Origin: Gammaproteobacteria bacterium
Lineage (GTDB): Bacteria; Pseudomonadota; Gammaproteobacteria; Eutrophobiales; Eutrophobiaceae
Length of the DNA stretch: 44,643 nt
Direction of reading: 5' to 3'
Assembly: GCA_024278135.1 (NCBI GenBank)
Contig: JAJRTU010000055.1
Location: 1-44,643, forward strand
Part shown: piece after piece, positions 1 through 8,586 of the stretch
How the letters are laid out: every line of letters starts with the position of its first letter
Position numbering within the stretch: position 1 is the first letter of the stretch
Position numbers and translations under genes: made by a program
Notes under the pieces: model-generated
Seen by the model: the letters and a program-made list of their open reading frames with translations, nothing else
Database searches by the model: none
What the model was told of the DNA's origin: nothing

Positions 1-2
1 AT

Positions 3-287
3 TATCCCAATCTGCTTGATGCCTGGTACGGCTATAAAAACAAGATCATAACAGCCAGGGAATTCAGGCAGATCGCCTTTGCCGTGAAAGACCGGCAACG
101 GCCGCCGCAGGACACCGCGCTGGGAGGCTATATCGGTATTCACGGGCTGGGGGAAAGCACGAAAAAGAGGCTGGAGATCCATGAAAACTTTAACTGGACT
201 GAGGGTTGTATTGCCTTGAAAAACAGCGAAATCAATGCCCTTCGCCAATATGTCTCCATCGGTACCCGCGTGACCATCAGGGAATGA
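3..287 (+). CDS. L,D-transpeptidase (YkuD domain), 3' part
   Basis: The C-terminal part of a YkuD-fold L,D-transpeptidase; the reading frame is open to the left edge, so the true start lies outside the window. The visible protein has the two family landmarks: a GIHG motif carrying the active-site His, and WTEGCIAL carrying the catalytic Cys, followed by the usual hydrophobic end (GTRVTI). Family members work in the periplasm, making 3-3 peptidoglycan cross-links or attaching proteins to the wall. A GTG at 84 gives a shorter ORF, but the residues before it fit the family, so it is not the real start. The next gene starts one base after this stop, suggesting co-transcription. Confidence 0.85.
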   Translation, partial: YPNLLDAWYGYKNKIITAREFRQIAFAVKDRQRPPQDTALGGYIGIHGLGESTKKRLEIHENFNWTEGCIALKNSEINALRQYVSIGTRVTIRE

Positions 288-288
288 C

Positions 289-798
289 ATGACAAGAATA
301 TTGTTCGGATACAGGCATGTTACGTCGTATTTTCAACTCGCCCCAGTACTCGTCTGCGTGCTGGCGCTGGGTCTGGCGGCCTGCGGCGAGCAGGCGGCCA
401 GGTTCGCCGAAAGGGCAAGTGACAAGCAAATCGACCAGATTCTTGATGATGCTGAATTTGCGATTACGGAAAGAAATTTTCGTATAAACAATCGCCTGCA
501 TATCGGCAAGGCCATCAGCAAACGTGGCAACAGTGGCTTTCCCGACTATGAAGTGATACTGTTTTGCAATCTGAGCTATGCAGAGAAAATGCTGGAGCTG
601 GCACCGGAATTCATCAATTACTGTCCTCAGCATCTTGCCATCCGTGATACCGGCCGGCAACGGATTATCACGGCTTCGTTACTCCCGCAGGACACTTCGA
701 ATCAGGCATTGAATGCTGTCACCGGAGAAATTAATTCCCTGGTACGGGAAATTGTCGAATTTGCGACACAGGACTGGCCGGAGCTGGAAAAAGAATAA
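289..798 (+). CDS. DUF302-like lipoprotein
   Basis: A 169-residue predicted lipoprotein. The N-terminus has a hydrophobic segment ending in a lipobox (Leu-Ala-Ala-Cys32), so it should be exported and lipid-anchored. Residues about 50-155 resemble the DUF302 domain: a YEVILFCN strand, then AEKMLELAPE and a conserved Cys-Pro (NYCPQHLAI). DUF302 proteins have no settled role; some bind small molecules or metals. The ATG lies one base after the stop of the L,D-transpeptidase gene and is preceded by AGGGA. The position suggests an envelope role, but this is inference. Confidence 0.7.
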   Translation: MTRILFGYRHVTSYFQLAPVLVCVLALGLAACGEQAARFAERASDKQIDQILDDAEFAITERNFRINNRLHIGKAISKRGNSGFPDYEVILFCNLSYAEKMLELAPEFINYCPQHLAIRDTGRQRIITASLLPQDTSNQALNAVTGEINSLVREIVEFATQDWPELEKE

Positions 799-851
799 TG
801 AAGCCTGTATAAAACAACGCGTTTTTGAAGCAAAATCCCGGGGGGAAAAGT

Positions 852-1604
852 TTGGAAAAAGAACCGCATCACCTGTTCCTGGTCTGGTTGATATTCACCG
901 GCCTGGTTTTTTTCACCCTGTTTGCCAGTTGGCATGAAAACATCCTGGTGTTGTTGTACGCCGGGGACAAGAGCCGGATATCCTGGGTCATCAGCCTGCT
1001 TTACCTGATGATTACCTTCCACTGTGTACTTCGCATCAGCTATATTTCAACCCAGTTGAACGCCACTCAACGGATAAAGGAACTGCTGCAAAACGAAGGA
1101 GATCTTGATATGTATCTGCGTAACGGTCGTGTACACGTTAACGGTCTTCATGTCCTCCCCGATTCTGTGCTGAGTGACTATCTTCATGATTTGATATACA
1201 AGACCACACATGAAAAAAACAACGATAACAGCGAATCAAACAAGCAGAATGGCGATTTACTGGACGTATATGAATCAAGACTGAAGAAACCCCATGATAT
1301 CGGCTGGTTTGTCACCGATATTATGGTGAAACTGGGCTTGCTGGGAACCATTGTCGGTTTCGTGTTAATGCTGGGAACCGTTGTCAATATCACGGATGTT
1401 GACATTGGTACCGTCCAGAAAATCCTTAAACAAATGAGTTCTGGAATGGGCACCGCTCTTTACACCACCTTTGCCGGACTGGTTTGCAGTATTCTCGCCG
1501 GCATCCAGTACCATATGCTGGATCGCGGTGCCGACGATCTGATCGACACGGCAAAACACCTCAGCAGCGTCTATGTTCTGCCGAAACTGAAACCGGCAAA
1601 CTGA
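852..1604 (+). CDS. MotA/TolQ/ExbB-family channel protein
   Basis: A roughly 250-residue inner-membrane protein of the MotA/TolQ/ExbB family, which forms the pentameric stator around two ExbD/MotB-type helices and couples ion flow to work in the envelope. Two transmembrane helices lie near residues 8-27 and 43-62. A cytoplasmic stretch follows, then two long C-terminal helices (about 158-180 and 200-220) with the family pattern LGLLGTIVGF and GMGTALYTTFAG. I chose the TTG at 852, which has GGGGGA upstream, over the TTG at 825, which lacks a ribosome site. The central loop (about residues 115-140) is Asn/Lys-rich. The next gene starts five bases after the stop and encodes the expected ExbD-like partner. 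Confidence 0.85.
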   Translation: MEKEPHHLFLVWLIFTGLVFFTLFASWHENILVLLYAGDKSRISWVISLLYLMITFHCVLRISYISTQLNATQRIKELLQNEGDLDMYLRNGRVHVNGLHVLPDSVLSDYLHDLIYKTTHEKNNDNSESNKQNGDLLDVYESRLKKPHDIGWFVTDIMVKLGLLGTIVGFVLMLGTVVNITDVDIGTVQKILKQMSSGMGTALYTTFAGLVCSILAGIQYHMLDRGADDLIDTAKHLSSVYVLPKLKPAN

Positions 1605-1609
1605 GCGTT

Positions 1610-2203
1610 ATGTATACTCGTCGACGTTCCGAATCAGACCCATTCACGGATCTCCTGTTTAATGCCCTGTTGGGTTTTACCTTTCTGTTTCTGGTCGCCA
1701 TCATGTTCATGAATCCGGATGCCAAATCCGGTATTATTGATCCGAAGGCCGAGTATATACTGACCGTTACCTGGGAGGACAACAGTCCTGATGATATCGA
1801 CACCTGGGTGGAAGATCCCGATGGCAGGATTATCTGGTTCAGAAGTCCGGAAGCCGGTTTGTTACACCTTGACCGGGATGATAGAGGACTGCTCAACGAT
1901 ACCATTACGGTCAATGGTGAAGAACTTCAGAACCCGCTGAATCAGGAAGTAGTAACCATTCGCGGGGTGGTACGAGGCGAATATGTCGTTAATCTGCATT
2001 ATTATGCGTCGGTGACCAAAAAGGCTGTCGATGTCAACGTTCGGCTTGTCAAAGTCAATCCGGCATTGGAGGTTATCTATTACGGTACGATCAACCTGGG
2101 AGAAGCGGGTGATGAAAAGACAGTCCTGCGTTTTCATATCGGTGCTGACGGCAAAGTTTACGACATAAATTTCTTGCCGAAGAAGCTGGTGTCTATCGGT
2201 TAA
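1610..2203 (+). CDS. ExbD-like protein with DUF2135-like extracytoplasmic domain
   Basis: A 197-residue protein with one N-terminal membrane helix (about residues 15-34). The start of the helix reads Pro11-Phe-Thr-Asp14-Leu-Leu, matching the ExbD/TolR signature in which this Asp carries the proton. After the helix there is no ordinary ExbD or OmpA domain. Instead there is a beta-rich domain with a pattern like DUF2135/YfaP (WEDNSPDDIDTWVEDPDG, then HLDRDDRG). ATG 1610 is chosen because the upstream part of the open frame overlaps the channel gene and looks non-coding. The pairing with that gene supports a two-component stator. What the outer domain binds is unknown. Confidence 0.7.
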   Translation: MYTRRRSESDPFTDLLFNALLGFTFLFLVAIMFMNPDAKSGIIDPKAEYILTVTWEDNSPDDIDTWVEDPDGRIIWFRSPEAGLLHLDRDDRGLLNDTITVNGEELQNPLNQEVVTIRGVVRGEYVVNLHYYASVTKKAVDVNVRLVKVNPALEVIYYGTINLGEAGDEKTVLRFHIGADGKVYDINFLPKKLVSIG

Positions 2204-2274
2204 CAAAATTTGTCGCTATGAGCACCTGTCCTCTCGCGACATACACTACATCCTGTCATTAAAAGGGGGTTTTT

Positions 2275-2796
2275 GTGGTTACTTTGAGTATTTCCGGGTT
2301 GATTGCCGCCTACATTCTTATCGCGATACTGTTATTGAGTCTTAACCTGTACTCGAAATGGTCATGGCAGGTCAAGGCTGGAGCCATCATCATTACCACG
2401 CTGTTTTACGTTATCAGCTTTGTTTCCTTTTCCCCCTTGTTGGGTTGGCCGACGAAAGATCTGCCGCCCAGTAATTTCCGTCTGATAGCAGCTCATGTTC
2501 AACAACCTGACAAGATCACCGGTGATGAAGGGGCTATCTATCTTTGGCTGACGCATATTGACGATCTGAGCACAAATACACCACCGCGCGCCTACGAATT
2601 TCCCTATTCAAATGCATTGTACGAGAAAATTGTGCTGGCAAATACTAAACTGAAGAAGGGCGTGCCCTTGTTAGGTGAGATCGAGGAAGAGGATGAGAGG
2701 GGCAAAATACAAGTTGAAGACGGCAACAGACTTGGACAGGAATCCATTAACATTCAGTTTTACGATCTGCCCGACCTGCTCATACCTGACAAATAA
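2275..2796 (+). CDS. conserved-looking membrane protein, unknown function
   Basis: A 173-residue protein I do not recognise. Two hydrophobic helices (about residues 5-24 and 34-55) are followed by a soluble domain of about 115 residues with a PPRAYEFPY motif and an acidic stretch (EIEEEDERG). The GTG start has AGGGGG about six bases upstream. The stop abuts the start of the vWA-FHA gene with no gap, which strongly suggests translational coupling. It probably belongs to the same membrane complex; no biochemical role can be read from the sequence. Confidence 0.75.
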   Translation: MVTLSISGLIAAYILIAILLLSLNLYSKWSWQVKAGAIIITTLFYVISFVSFSPLLGWPTKDLPPSNFRLIAAHVQQPDKITGDEGAIYLWLTHIDDLSTNTPPRAYEFPYSNALYEKIVLANTKLKKGVPLLGEIEEEDERGKIQVEDGNRLGQESINIQFYDLPDLLIPDK

Positions 2797-4296
2797 ATGC
2801 GCCTGCAACAATTAAGCTGTCAAGTTTTACTGATCATTGCCGTCTCGTGTGCCATCAGCACGCCTCTTTTTGCCTGGCAACACCTGAGCAACGATATCGA
2901 TATACGTTGCTCTCAGGAAAATAAAACCTCACTCCGTTGTTACTACCGTTTGTTGTTTCCGGGTCCGGCAAGTAATATCCGGGCATATTCTGACGGACTG
3001 GAACTGCCTGTAGAAAAGACCCACAAAGTCGGCGACGATGTCACCGCAATAATCTTTCTGATTGATACCAGTGATCCGGGCAGGCAAAATGTTATTGAAA
3101 AAAATATTCGACAACTGGAAAAAATGCTTGATGCCAGTGGTCCTTCACAGCAACTGGGCCTGGCCAGTTTCGATAAAAAACTGCGTATACTGGCTCCCAT
3201 CGGATCCAGTAAGAAGCAGATTATTGCAGCAGCAAAAAATATCAAAGCAAAAGGAAGAACAACTGAATTATACCGCAGCCTGCTTTTAACCATTGAGAAA
3301 CTGTCCCGCGTCAACGCCGGACGAAAAGCCATTTACCTTTTTTCCGATGGTCAGGCGGAAGATAAAGCCTACTTTCACTCTGACGTCATCAAGGCAGCTA
3401 GAAAAAAGGGCATCGTTATAAACAGTATTGGTTTTCCCCGCTCTGTCACTCTTTCTGTTGCCCTGCAAACACTCCGTCGTTTAAGCGAAGAAACAGGAGG
3501 GACCTTTACCGAAGCGGACAGTCACTACGATCTGGAAGAAAAATTCTATCGTGACCCCTACAGTAACGTTGACCGGGGCGAAGGATTCACTGTTGATATG
3601 TCGGCCCTTGCTACCAACACCATGCTGTCCCCGGTCGAAGTCACACTGGAATTTACCACTGATATCGGCAGCATCAAAACAAGAGTGCCGGTGTCATTGC
3701 CTGTCAGCCCGGCTGAAAAAGCCCCTGCTCCACTTGCAGCACCCATTCAGGTGGCACCGCCACCAGCAGTTGTTAAGATGGCCGTACCGGTGTCCGAGTC
3801 GGAAAAAATTGACTTCTGGTTATGGTATGGTCTGCCCGTTGCGCTTGTCATCCTGTTCCTGATAGCACTGGTAACACTTATCCTTATATACAGAAAGCAG
3901 CCTGACAAGACGACGATCGCCAATAGCTTTCAACAGCAGAACAAACCCTTTGCCTATCTCGTTTCCCAGGAAGAACATTCCAGACGCTATCCCATTCTGA
4001 GCACGACCTGGCGTATTGGCCGCAGTCGTGACAATGAATTGTCACTGGACGACACTTCCATATCCCGACTCCACGCCGAGATACATCGCGATAACGACGG
4101 TAGTTTTTTTATCACTGATATGTCGTCACTGAACGGCGTTTACGTGAACGAAGAGCAGGTAGTGTCAAAACAAAAGTTACAGGAAGGTGATATCATAGAG
4201 ATTGGCGATATCTATCTTCGTTTCACACTGTATTCTGAGGATTATCAATTAAGCGATGACACCGCCATTCAGAAGACCAGAGTACCCGCAGATTAG
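2797..4296 (+). CDS. membrane protein with vWA and FHA domains
   Basis: A 499-residue protein in four parts: a signal peptide (1-26), a vWA domain (about 80-250), a Pro/Ala-rich linker, and a transmembrane helix (about 341-365) followed by an FHA domain (about 403-478). The order predicts vWA in the periplasm and FHA in the cytoplasm. The FHA core is intact: Gly408-Arg409, Ser-Arg-Leu-His near 423-426 and Asn446, the residues that bind phospho-threonine. In vWA the metal site is atypical: Asp90-Thr-Ser92-Asp-Pro94 where DxSxS is expected, although FSDG (182-185) is present. It directly follows the previous gene and ends the plus-strand cluster. No Ser/Thr kinase is visible in the window. Confidence 0.85.
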   Translation: MRLQQLSCQVLLIIAVSCAISTPLFAWQHLSNDIDIRCSQENKTSLRCYYRLLFPGPASNIRAYSDGLELPVEKTHKVGDDVTAIIFLIDTSDPGRQNVIEKNIRQLEKMLDASGPSQQLGLASFDKKLRILAPIGSSKKQIIAAAKNIKAKGRTTELYRSLLLTIEKLSRVNAGRKAIYLFSDGQAEDKAYFHSDVIKAARKKGIVINSIGFPRSVTLSVALQTLRRLSEETGGTFTEADSHYDLEEKFYRDPYSNVDRGEGFTVDMSALATNTMLSPVEVTLEFTTDIGSIKTRVPVSLPVSPAEKAPAPLAAPIQVAPPPAVVKMAVPVSESEKIDFWLWYGLPVALVILFLIALVTLILIYRKQPDKTTIANSFQQQNKPFAYLVSQEEHSRRYPILSTTWRIGRSRDNELSLDDTSISRLHAEIHRDNDGSFFITDMSSLNGVYVNEEQVVSKQKLQEGDIIEIGDIYLRFTLYSEDYQLSDDTAIQKTRVPAD

Positions 4297-4389
4297 AATA
4301 TAACGAACCGGCTGTGTATATTGCTGTTGCAGGCAAAGACACAAGACCGCATTTCATTTTAGCTCAAAACGGACGTGTCCCGGCTCATA

Positions 4390-6030
4390 TCAGCGACTGC
4401 CAGAGGCAACAACTAACTTATTTCTGCCATCGCCTTTTGCCCTGTAAAGCGCCTCATCAGCCATAATCAATAATTGTTCCACATTGTCTGCGTGATCAGG
4501 ATACATGGCGAGTCCCAGTGATACAGTCACCTGTCCCAGTTTTATATGATCAAGTTCGAGATCAAGCGAACTGATATTTTCACGTAATTTTTCGGCGAGG
4601 TGGATGGCTTCATCAAGTACGATATTCGTATAAACGATACAAAACTCTTCGCCACCATAACGGGCCGGGATATCCGATGCCCTTGTACTTTGTCTGATTT
4701 CTCTGGCTATACGCTTCAACACGATGTCGCCTGCTTCATGACCGAAAGTGTCATTAAAACGTTTGAAGTGATCCGCATCCAGCATGACGACGGCCATTCC
4801 AGAGTTATTGCGTTTCACCAGGTTAATCGATTGCTCCGTGGATTCAGTCAGATAACGTCGATTGTACAGCCCGGTCAGGGGATCACGTATCGCCTGTTGA
4901 AACAAATCGTCACGAAGGCTTATATTAGCCAGTGCCAGACTGATCTGCTCTGCGACCGACATGGCCAGCCTTCGCATATCGACAGTCAGCTCTGTATGCC
5001 TGAAGTTCAGATGCAAACTGCCGAGTGTATTCCCCTGGGCGGTCAGCGGGATACAGAGTGTCGGGGCGGACAGTGTATAGTCTGAATGCGGGCAGAGGAT
5101 CTGCACGTCATTTTCATTCGAATAATACGGATGTCCTTTACGCAGTGCCCAGCAATCACCAGGGTCAAATTTATCATTTTTCGGCCCCTTTTCTCCCCAG
5201 AAGACGATTAACTCACACATATTCCTGGAGGAATTTATCATGAATACTGCCCCTAATGTCCTGGGTAACAATGTCGGGACAAGATTCTGAATCACCCTGG
5301 CAGCCTCATCAATATTCTTGCAGGCATTGAGTAAACTGCTCAGGTTCTGCAGCAGGGAAATTTCCCGAGTGCGATCTTCAACACGCTGTTCCAGAACGCT
5401 TTGTTCATCAGCTATGGCTTGTTTAAGTATACGTAATGCCAATATCCACAACAGTAATAAAGAAAGCAGGCTGAGCAGTGTAATAACGGTCAGGCCGAAG
5501 CGCATTTCGACAATAAGAGCGGATTCGCTTGCCAACGGCATTGATGCCCGGGCAACGAAGATGTGTGGAGACTCTGAAGAGCCTGAGCTGTGCATGACCT
5601 CCTTGATATTGCTCATGGCAAAATACATCATTGATTCTTTCAGTGTATTACTGTAACGAATACTTTTACCATGACCTGTTTTCAATGCTTGCATGACTTC
5701 GGGTCTGCTAGCATGGCTTTCAACAGATCCCACTTCGGCCAGGGATAATTCGGAATCACCCAATACCACACCTTCATGATCAATATAGGTGATTCGGGCG
5801 TGACTGGCTTGGCCCAGACGATCAGCCAGGCTGTCGAAAACAGCGACGTTTTGCTTCGCCGTGTTATCAGGTACGAATATCAGGGCCGTTCGCGCTAAAC
5901 CGGAGAGATTGGTTTCGATACGTTTATGAAGGATTGACCGCATTTGATAGTCCAACACGAACATGGTGATTATTGCCAGAGCCCCCGCGACAGCAACGAT
6001 AAACAATGTGATTTTATGATATTTTTTCAT
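4390..6030 (-). CDS. membrane diguanylate cyclase, sCache-like/GAF/GGDEF
   Basis: A 546-residue enzyme expected to make cyclic di-GMP from two GTP. From the N-terminus: a helix (7-28), an extracytoplasmic domain (about 30-170) resembling the PhoR-type single-Cache fold (RITYIDHEGVVLGDSE, then RPEVMQAL), a second helix (about 176-197), a short coiled coil, a GAF domain (about 228-370) and a C-terminal GGDEF domain. The active site reads GGEEF, with an RxxD inhibitory site (RASD) five residues before it, so product feedback is likely. I start at ATG 6030, just before the first helix; the 73 codons upstream look non-coding. It converges on the vWA-FHA gene. Confidence 0.88.
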   Translation of the reverse strand: MKKYHKITLFIVAVAGALAIITMFVLDYQMRSILHKRIETNLSGLARTALIFVPDNTAKQNVAVFDSLADRLGQASHARITYIDHEGVVLGDSELSLAEVGSVESHASRPEVMQALKTGHGKSIRYSNTLKESMMYFAMSNIKEVMHSSGSSESPHIFVARASMPLASESALIVEMRFGLTVITLLSLLSLLLLWILALRILKQAIADEQSVLEQRVEDRTREISLLQNLSSLLNACKNIDEAARVIQNLVPTLLPRTLGAVFMINSSRNMCELIVFWGEKGPKNDKFDPGDCWALRKGHPYYSNENDVQILCPHSDYTLSAPTLCIPLTAQGNTLGSLHLNFRHTELTVDMRRLAMSVAEQISLALANISLRDDLFQQAIRDPLTGLYNRRYLTESTEQSINLVKRNNSGMAVVMLDADHFKRFNDTFGHEAGDIVLKRIAREIRQSTRASDIPARYGGEEFCIVYTNIVLDEAIHLAEKLRENISSLDLELDHIKLGQVTVSLGLAMYPDHADNVEQLLIMADEALYRAKGDGRNKLVVASGSR

Positions 6031-6366
6031 GGCGTTGGCAGCTACACTCGAGAAGCAGTCGTCATGGAGAGAACAAATCCCCAAACCACATATCGGTATG
6101 ATCGGGCAAAAGTTTAGCGCTATCCATGTAATACGCAAAGAATACAGACAAAACCGGTCCGGTCCTGTGGCAACGGTGTAATTGGCACTTTGTGGCCCCG
6201 GATGCGAAATCCAGGCGCTTCCATTCCAGGATGACAGTGCCTCCACCATGTCGAGATCCCTGTCTGACGACAGGCACCCTTCTTTCTCAAAGTCGTTTCA
6301 GTTCAAAAACTGTCGCTATTTTCGGGATTCGTGATTACTCTGTGCCGCTTCTTGTCAACAACCGTT
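6031..6366. other. intergenic region upstream of the diguanylate cyclase
   Basis: A 336-base stretch between the ends of two minus-strand genes. The part next to the cyclase is open in the cyclase frame but Cys/Trp-rich and unlike a protein. A small perfect hairpin (CCTGTC, loop TGAC, GACAGG) lies at 6259-6274 without a convincing T-run on the minus strand. The cyclase promoter should lie here, but I see no clear sigma-70 boxes. Confidence 0.4.
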
Positions 6367-7170
6367 TCAGTTGCCAACAAATTCAGCTTCCAGAAAATCC
6401 AGTTGCTGCTGACTGAAGCCCGCCTCAATTCTGGCTGCTTTGTTCAGCCCTCCCCTGAATTCATCAAGCTGATATTGTTTAATGAGCTGAATAAATGTAC
6501 TTTCAGCTTCAAGTCCGCGTTGTGAACAAATATATCGAAACCAGAAAATACCTGTCCTCACGTGACCGATTTCCTCTCTATATATGGTTTCAAGTGTTTC
6601 GACGATTTCTGTCTCACCGGTATCAGCAAACTTTTTTATCATCGCGGGAGTCACATCGAGTCCTCTGGCTTCAAGCACTCCTGGAATAATTGCCATCCTG
6701 TGCAGCACATCCTCAGCTGTATTCTCGGCCATCGTCCATAAACCGTCATGGGCATCAAAATCCCCATAGTCATATGACGCCCTGTTAAGATGGGTACGCA
6801 GTAATGAGAAATGCCCGGTTTCTTCCTGTGCTACCTGCAAATAGTCCCAATAGTAATCCTCCGGCATGTCCTGAAAGCGATAAATGGCATCCCAGGCCAG
6901 ATTGATGGCATTGAATTCGATATGCGCAATCGCATGCAGCAGTGACAGACGTGCTTGCTGAGTGCCGAAACCACGGCGGGGCAGAGCCTTCGGCGGAACC
7001 AGTCTGGGTTTGCACGGCCGACCCACGCAATGCGTTGATTCAACCGTCACTTTCTTTAAAGAAAATCCCTGGCGGCATCGCTTGACTGTCGCTGTAGAGA
7101 GTTGAATCTTTTTTTCCAGATTATTTTCCTTCAAGCAGTCCCTGGCGGCGCTGAACAGATCAACGGGCAT
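6367..7170 (-). CDS. DUF455 ferritin-like protein
   Basis: A 267-residue protein of the DUF455 family (COG2833), helical proteins related to ferritin-like di-iron enzymes such as MiaE. Carboxylate and His ligands are visible as EFNAINLAWDA, EETGHFSLL and EEIGHVRTG, the pattern of a di-iron four-helix bundle. The family reaction is not established. ATG 7170 is chosen because the protein then begins MPVDLFSAARDCL, as family members do, and GAGGG sits about ten bases upstream. The start overlaps the last 11 bases of tilS. Longer versions would read through tilS sequence and are rejected. Confidence 0.85.
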   Translation of the reverse strand: MPVDLFSAARDCLKENNLEKKIQLSTATVKRCRQGFSLKKVTVESTHCVGRPCKPRLVPPKALPRRGFGTQQARLSLLHAIAHIEFNAINLAWDAIYRFQDMPEDYYWDYLQVAQEETGHFSLLRTHLNRASYDYGDFDAHDGLWTMAENTAEDVLHRMAIIPGVLEARGLDVTPAMIKKFADTGETEIVETLETIYREEIGHVRTGIFWFRYICSQRGLEAESTFIQLIKQYQLDEFRGGLNKAARIEAGFSQQQLDFLEAEFVGN

Positions 7171-8530
7171 CCGCGCTGCCCTCATGGAGCATAAGCTTTT
7201 TCTGAGCGCTCCAGTGGATCTGCCAGGAAATCTCATTCCCGTCGCTACAAGCTTCGGCATCAATCCATAATCCCGCCACCGCAATCAACTTGTCATCAAG
7301 ATAAAGCAAGGGGATACGATCACGCCACCATGGAGGAACACCTCTCTCCTGAAACAATTTCTTTAACTCCTGCCTGTGATTCTTGTGCCTCAAGCGGATC
7401 TTTTCTCCACCCTGACGATAACGCAACTGCAGTTTTCGTTCCGGGCAGACGCCGACTTTTATTCCGACACCTTTTGCCAACCGTGCGCTTATCGCACCTT
7501 CACTAAGTTGGCATATCGTCTCCAGATGCCAGTTCACGACATTATCTCTGTCGTGTTCCGCCAGCGGTGCAATGGCATAGAGATAATTTTTGTAACGCCT
7601 GAGTTCAACGCCTGGCCAGCTTACCAGGGGAGAAGCATCCACTCTGGCGGGTAACAAAGCATTCAAAATTTCCTGCATTTTCCTGGTATCCGGCACCGGT
7701 TGATCCCGTTGCCGCAGCCAGCACCTGATAATGTTAGCCTGCCGTGCGGATGAAAGAATTGATATTTTTTCCAGGTTCAGTCGCTGCCTGTCGTTATCAA
7801 TACAAGCGGACAGGTCGGATTCAGCCAGTTCATCCAGCAACAACATGGCCTCGGCCTGATGAGCCGCGACACGGGACAAGGTAGTGGCAATGTTTGGCCA
7901 GCGTTGTGCCAGCGTTGGCAATATCTCCTGCCTGAAAAAATTACGATCATAGGCGAGATCACTGTTGCTGTCGTCCTCAATCCACTTCAGCCTGTGCTGC
8001 TTTGCGTAGTCCAGCAGTTGCCGTCGATTGATATCCAGTAAAGGCCTCAGGTGCCAAAGCCTGCCACGGCGCTTTACTGCCGGCATGGCCGCCAGGCCCT
8101 TCACGCCAGCACCACGAGTCATTTGCAACAACAGTGTCTCGGCCTGGTCATCCCGATGATGGGCTGTCAGCAGTACGGCATCATCTGTTATCTGTGCTGC
8201 CAGCAATTGATATCGCCTTTGCCTCGCCCAGGCCTCCCGACTCTCACCCTGCGGGCAGGGCTGTTCAATTTTCAATGCAGTAAAGTCAATCTTCAGGTTT
8301 TTACAAGTATTTTCACAATGTACAACCCAGTCATCTGCGGCAACATGTAGACCATGATTAACGTGAAGCGCGTGAATTTCATTAGAGAGTTCTGATTTAA
8401 TCGAGAATAATGTATGTAACAAAACGTGGGAATCCAGGCCACCGCTGTAGGCAACATAATAGGGCCCTGATACCGGCAAGGCCTCCAGAGTTGTTAACAC
8501 AGTGGCAGCAGAGAATGATGTTGGCTTCAA
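7160..8530 (-). CDS. tilS: tRNA(Ile)-lysidine synthase
   Basis: A 456-residue enzyme that adds lysine to C34 of the tRNA-Ile that reads AUA, changing its charging and decoding. The PP-loop ATP-binding motif SGGLDS is at residues 29-34, and the HHRDDQAETLLL segment typical of TilS follows. The C-terminal domain (PRYRQGGEKIRL-type, here LRYRQGGEKIRL) is present. The start is TTG at 8530 with no clear ribosome site, so the exact N-terminus is uncertain. It lies downstream of accA, as in many gammaproteobacteria, and its stop overlaps the DUF455 gene. Confidence 0.95.
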   Translation of the reverse strand: MKPTSFSAATVLTTLEALPVSGPYYVAYSGGLDSHVLLHTLFSIKSELSNEIHALHVNHGLHVAADDWVVHCENTCKNLKIDFTALKIEQPCPQGESREAWARQRRYQLLAAQITDDAVLLTAHHRDDQAETLLLQMTRGAGVKGLAAMPAVKRRGRLWHLRPLLDINRRQLLDYAKQHRLKWIEDDSNSDLAYDRNFFRQEILPTLAQRWPNIATTLSRVAAHQAEAMLLLDELAESDLSACIDNDRQRLNLEKISILSSARQANIIRCWLRQRDQPVPDTRKMQEILNALLPARVDASPLVSWPGVELRRYKNYLYAIAPLAEHDRDNVVNWHLETICQLSEGAISARLAKGVGIKVGVCPERKLQLRYRQGGEKIRLRHKNHRQELKKLFQERGVPPWWRDRIPLLYLDDKLIAVAGLWIDAEACSDGNEISWQIHWSAQKKLMLHEGSADAR

Positions 8531-8586
8531 ACGTGAGATATCTAAATGGAAAAACTTATCCGGTTTTGATCCCGTAAGCCCGGCTG

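Noticed and set aside
852-4296. Zorya anti-phage system (ZorAB-like)
   Set aside because: A ZorA-like channel and partner are present, but the partner lacks an OmpA-type wall-binding domain, and no ZorC, ZorD or ZorE gene follows.
6031-6249. N-terminal extension of the diguanylate cyclase
   Set aside because: The 73 extra residues are Cys/Trp-rich, do not look like a protein domain, and precede what is clearly an N-terminal membrane helix.
6259-6274. Hairpin as terminator of the DUF455 transcript
   Set aside because: The stem is only six pairs and no T-run follows on the minus strand.
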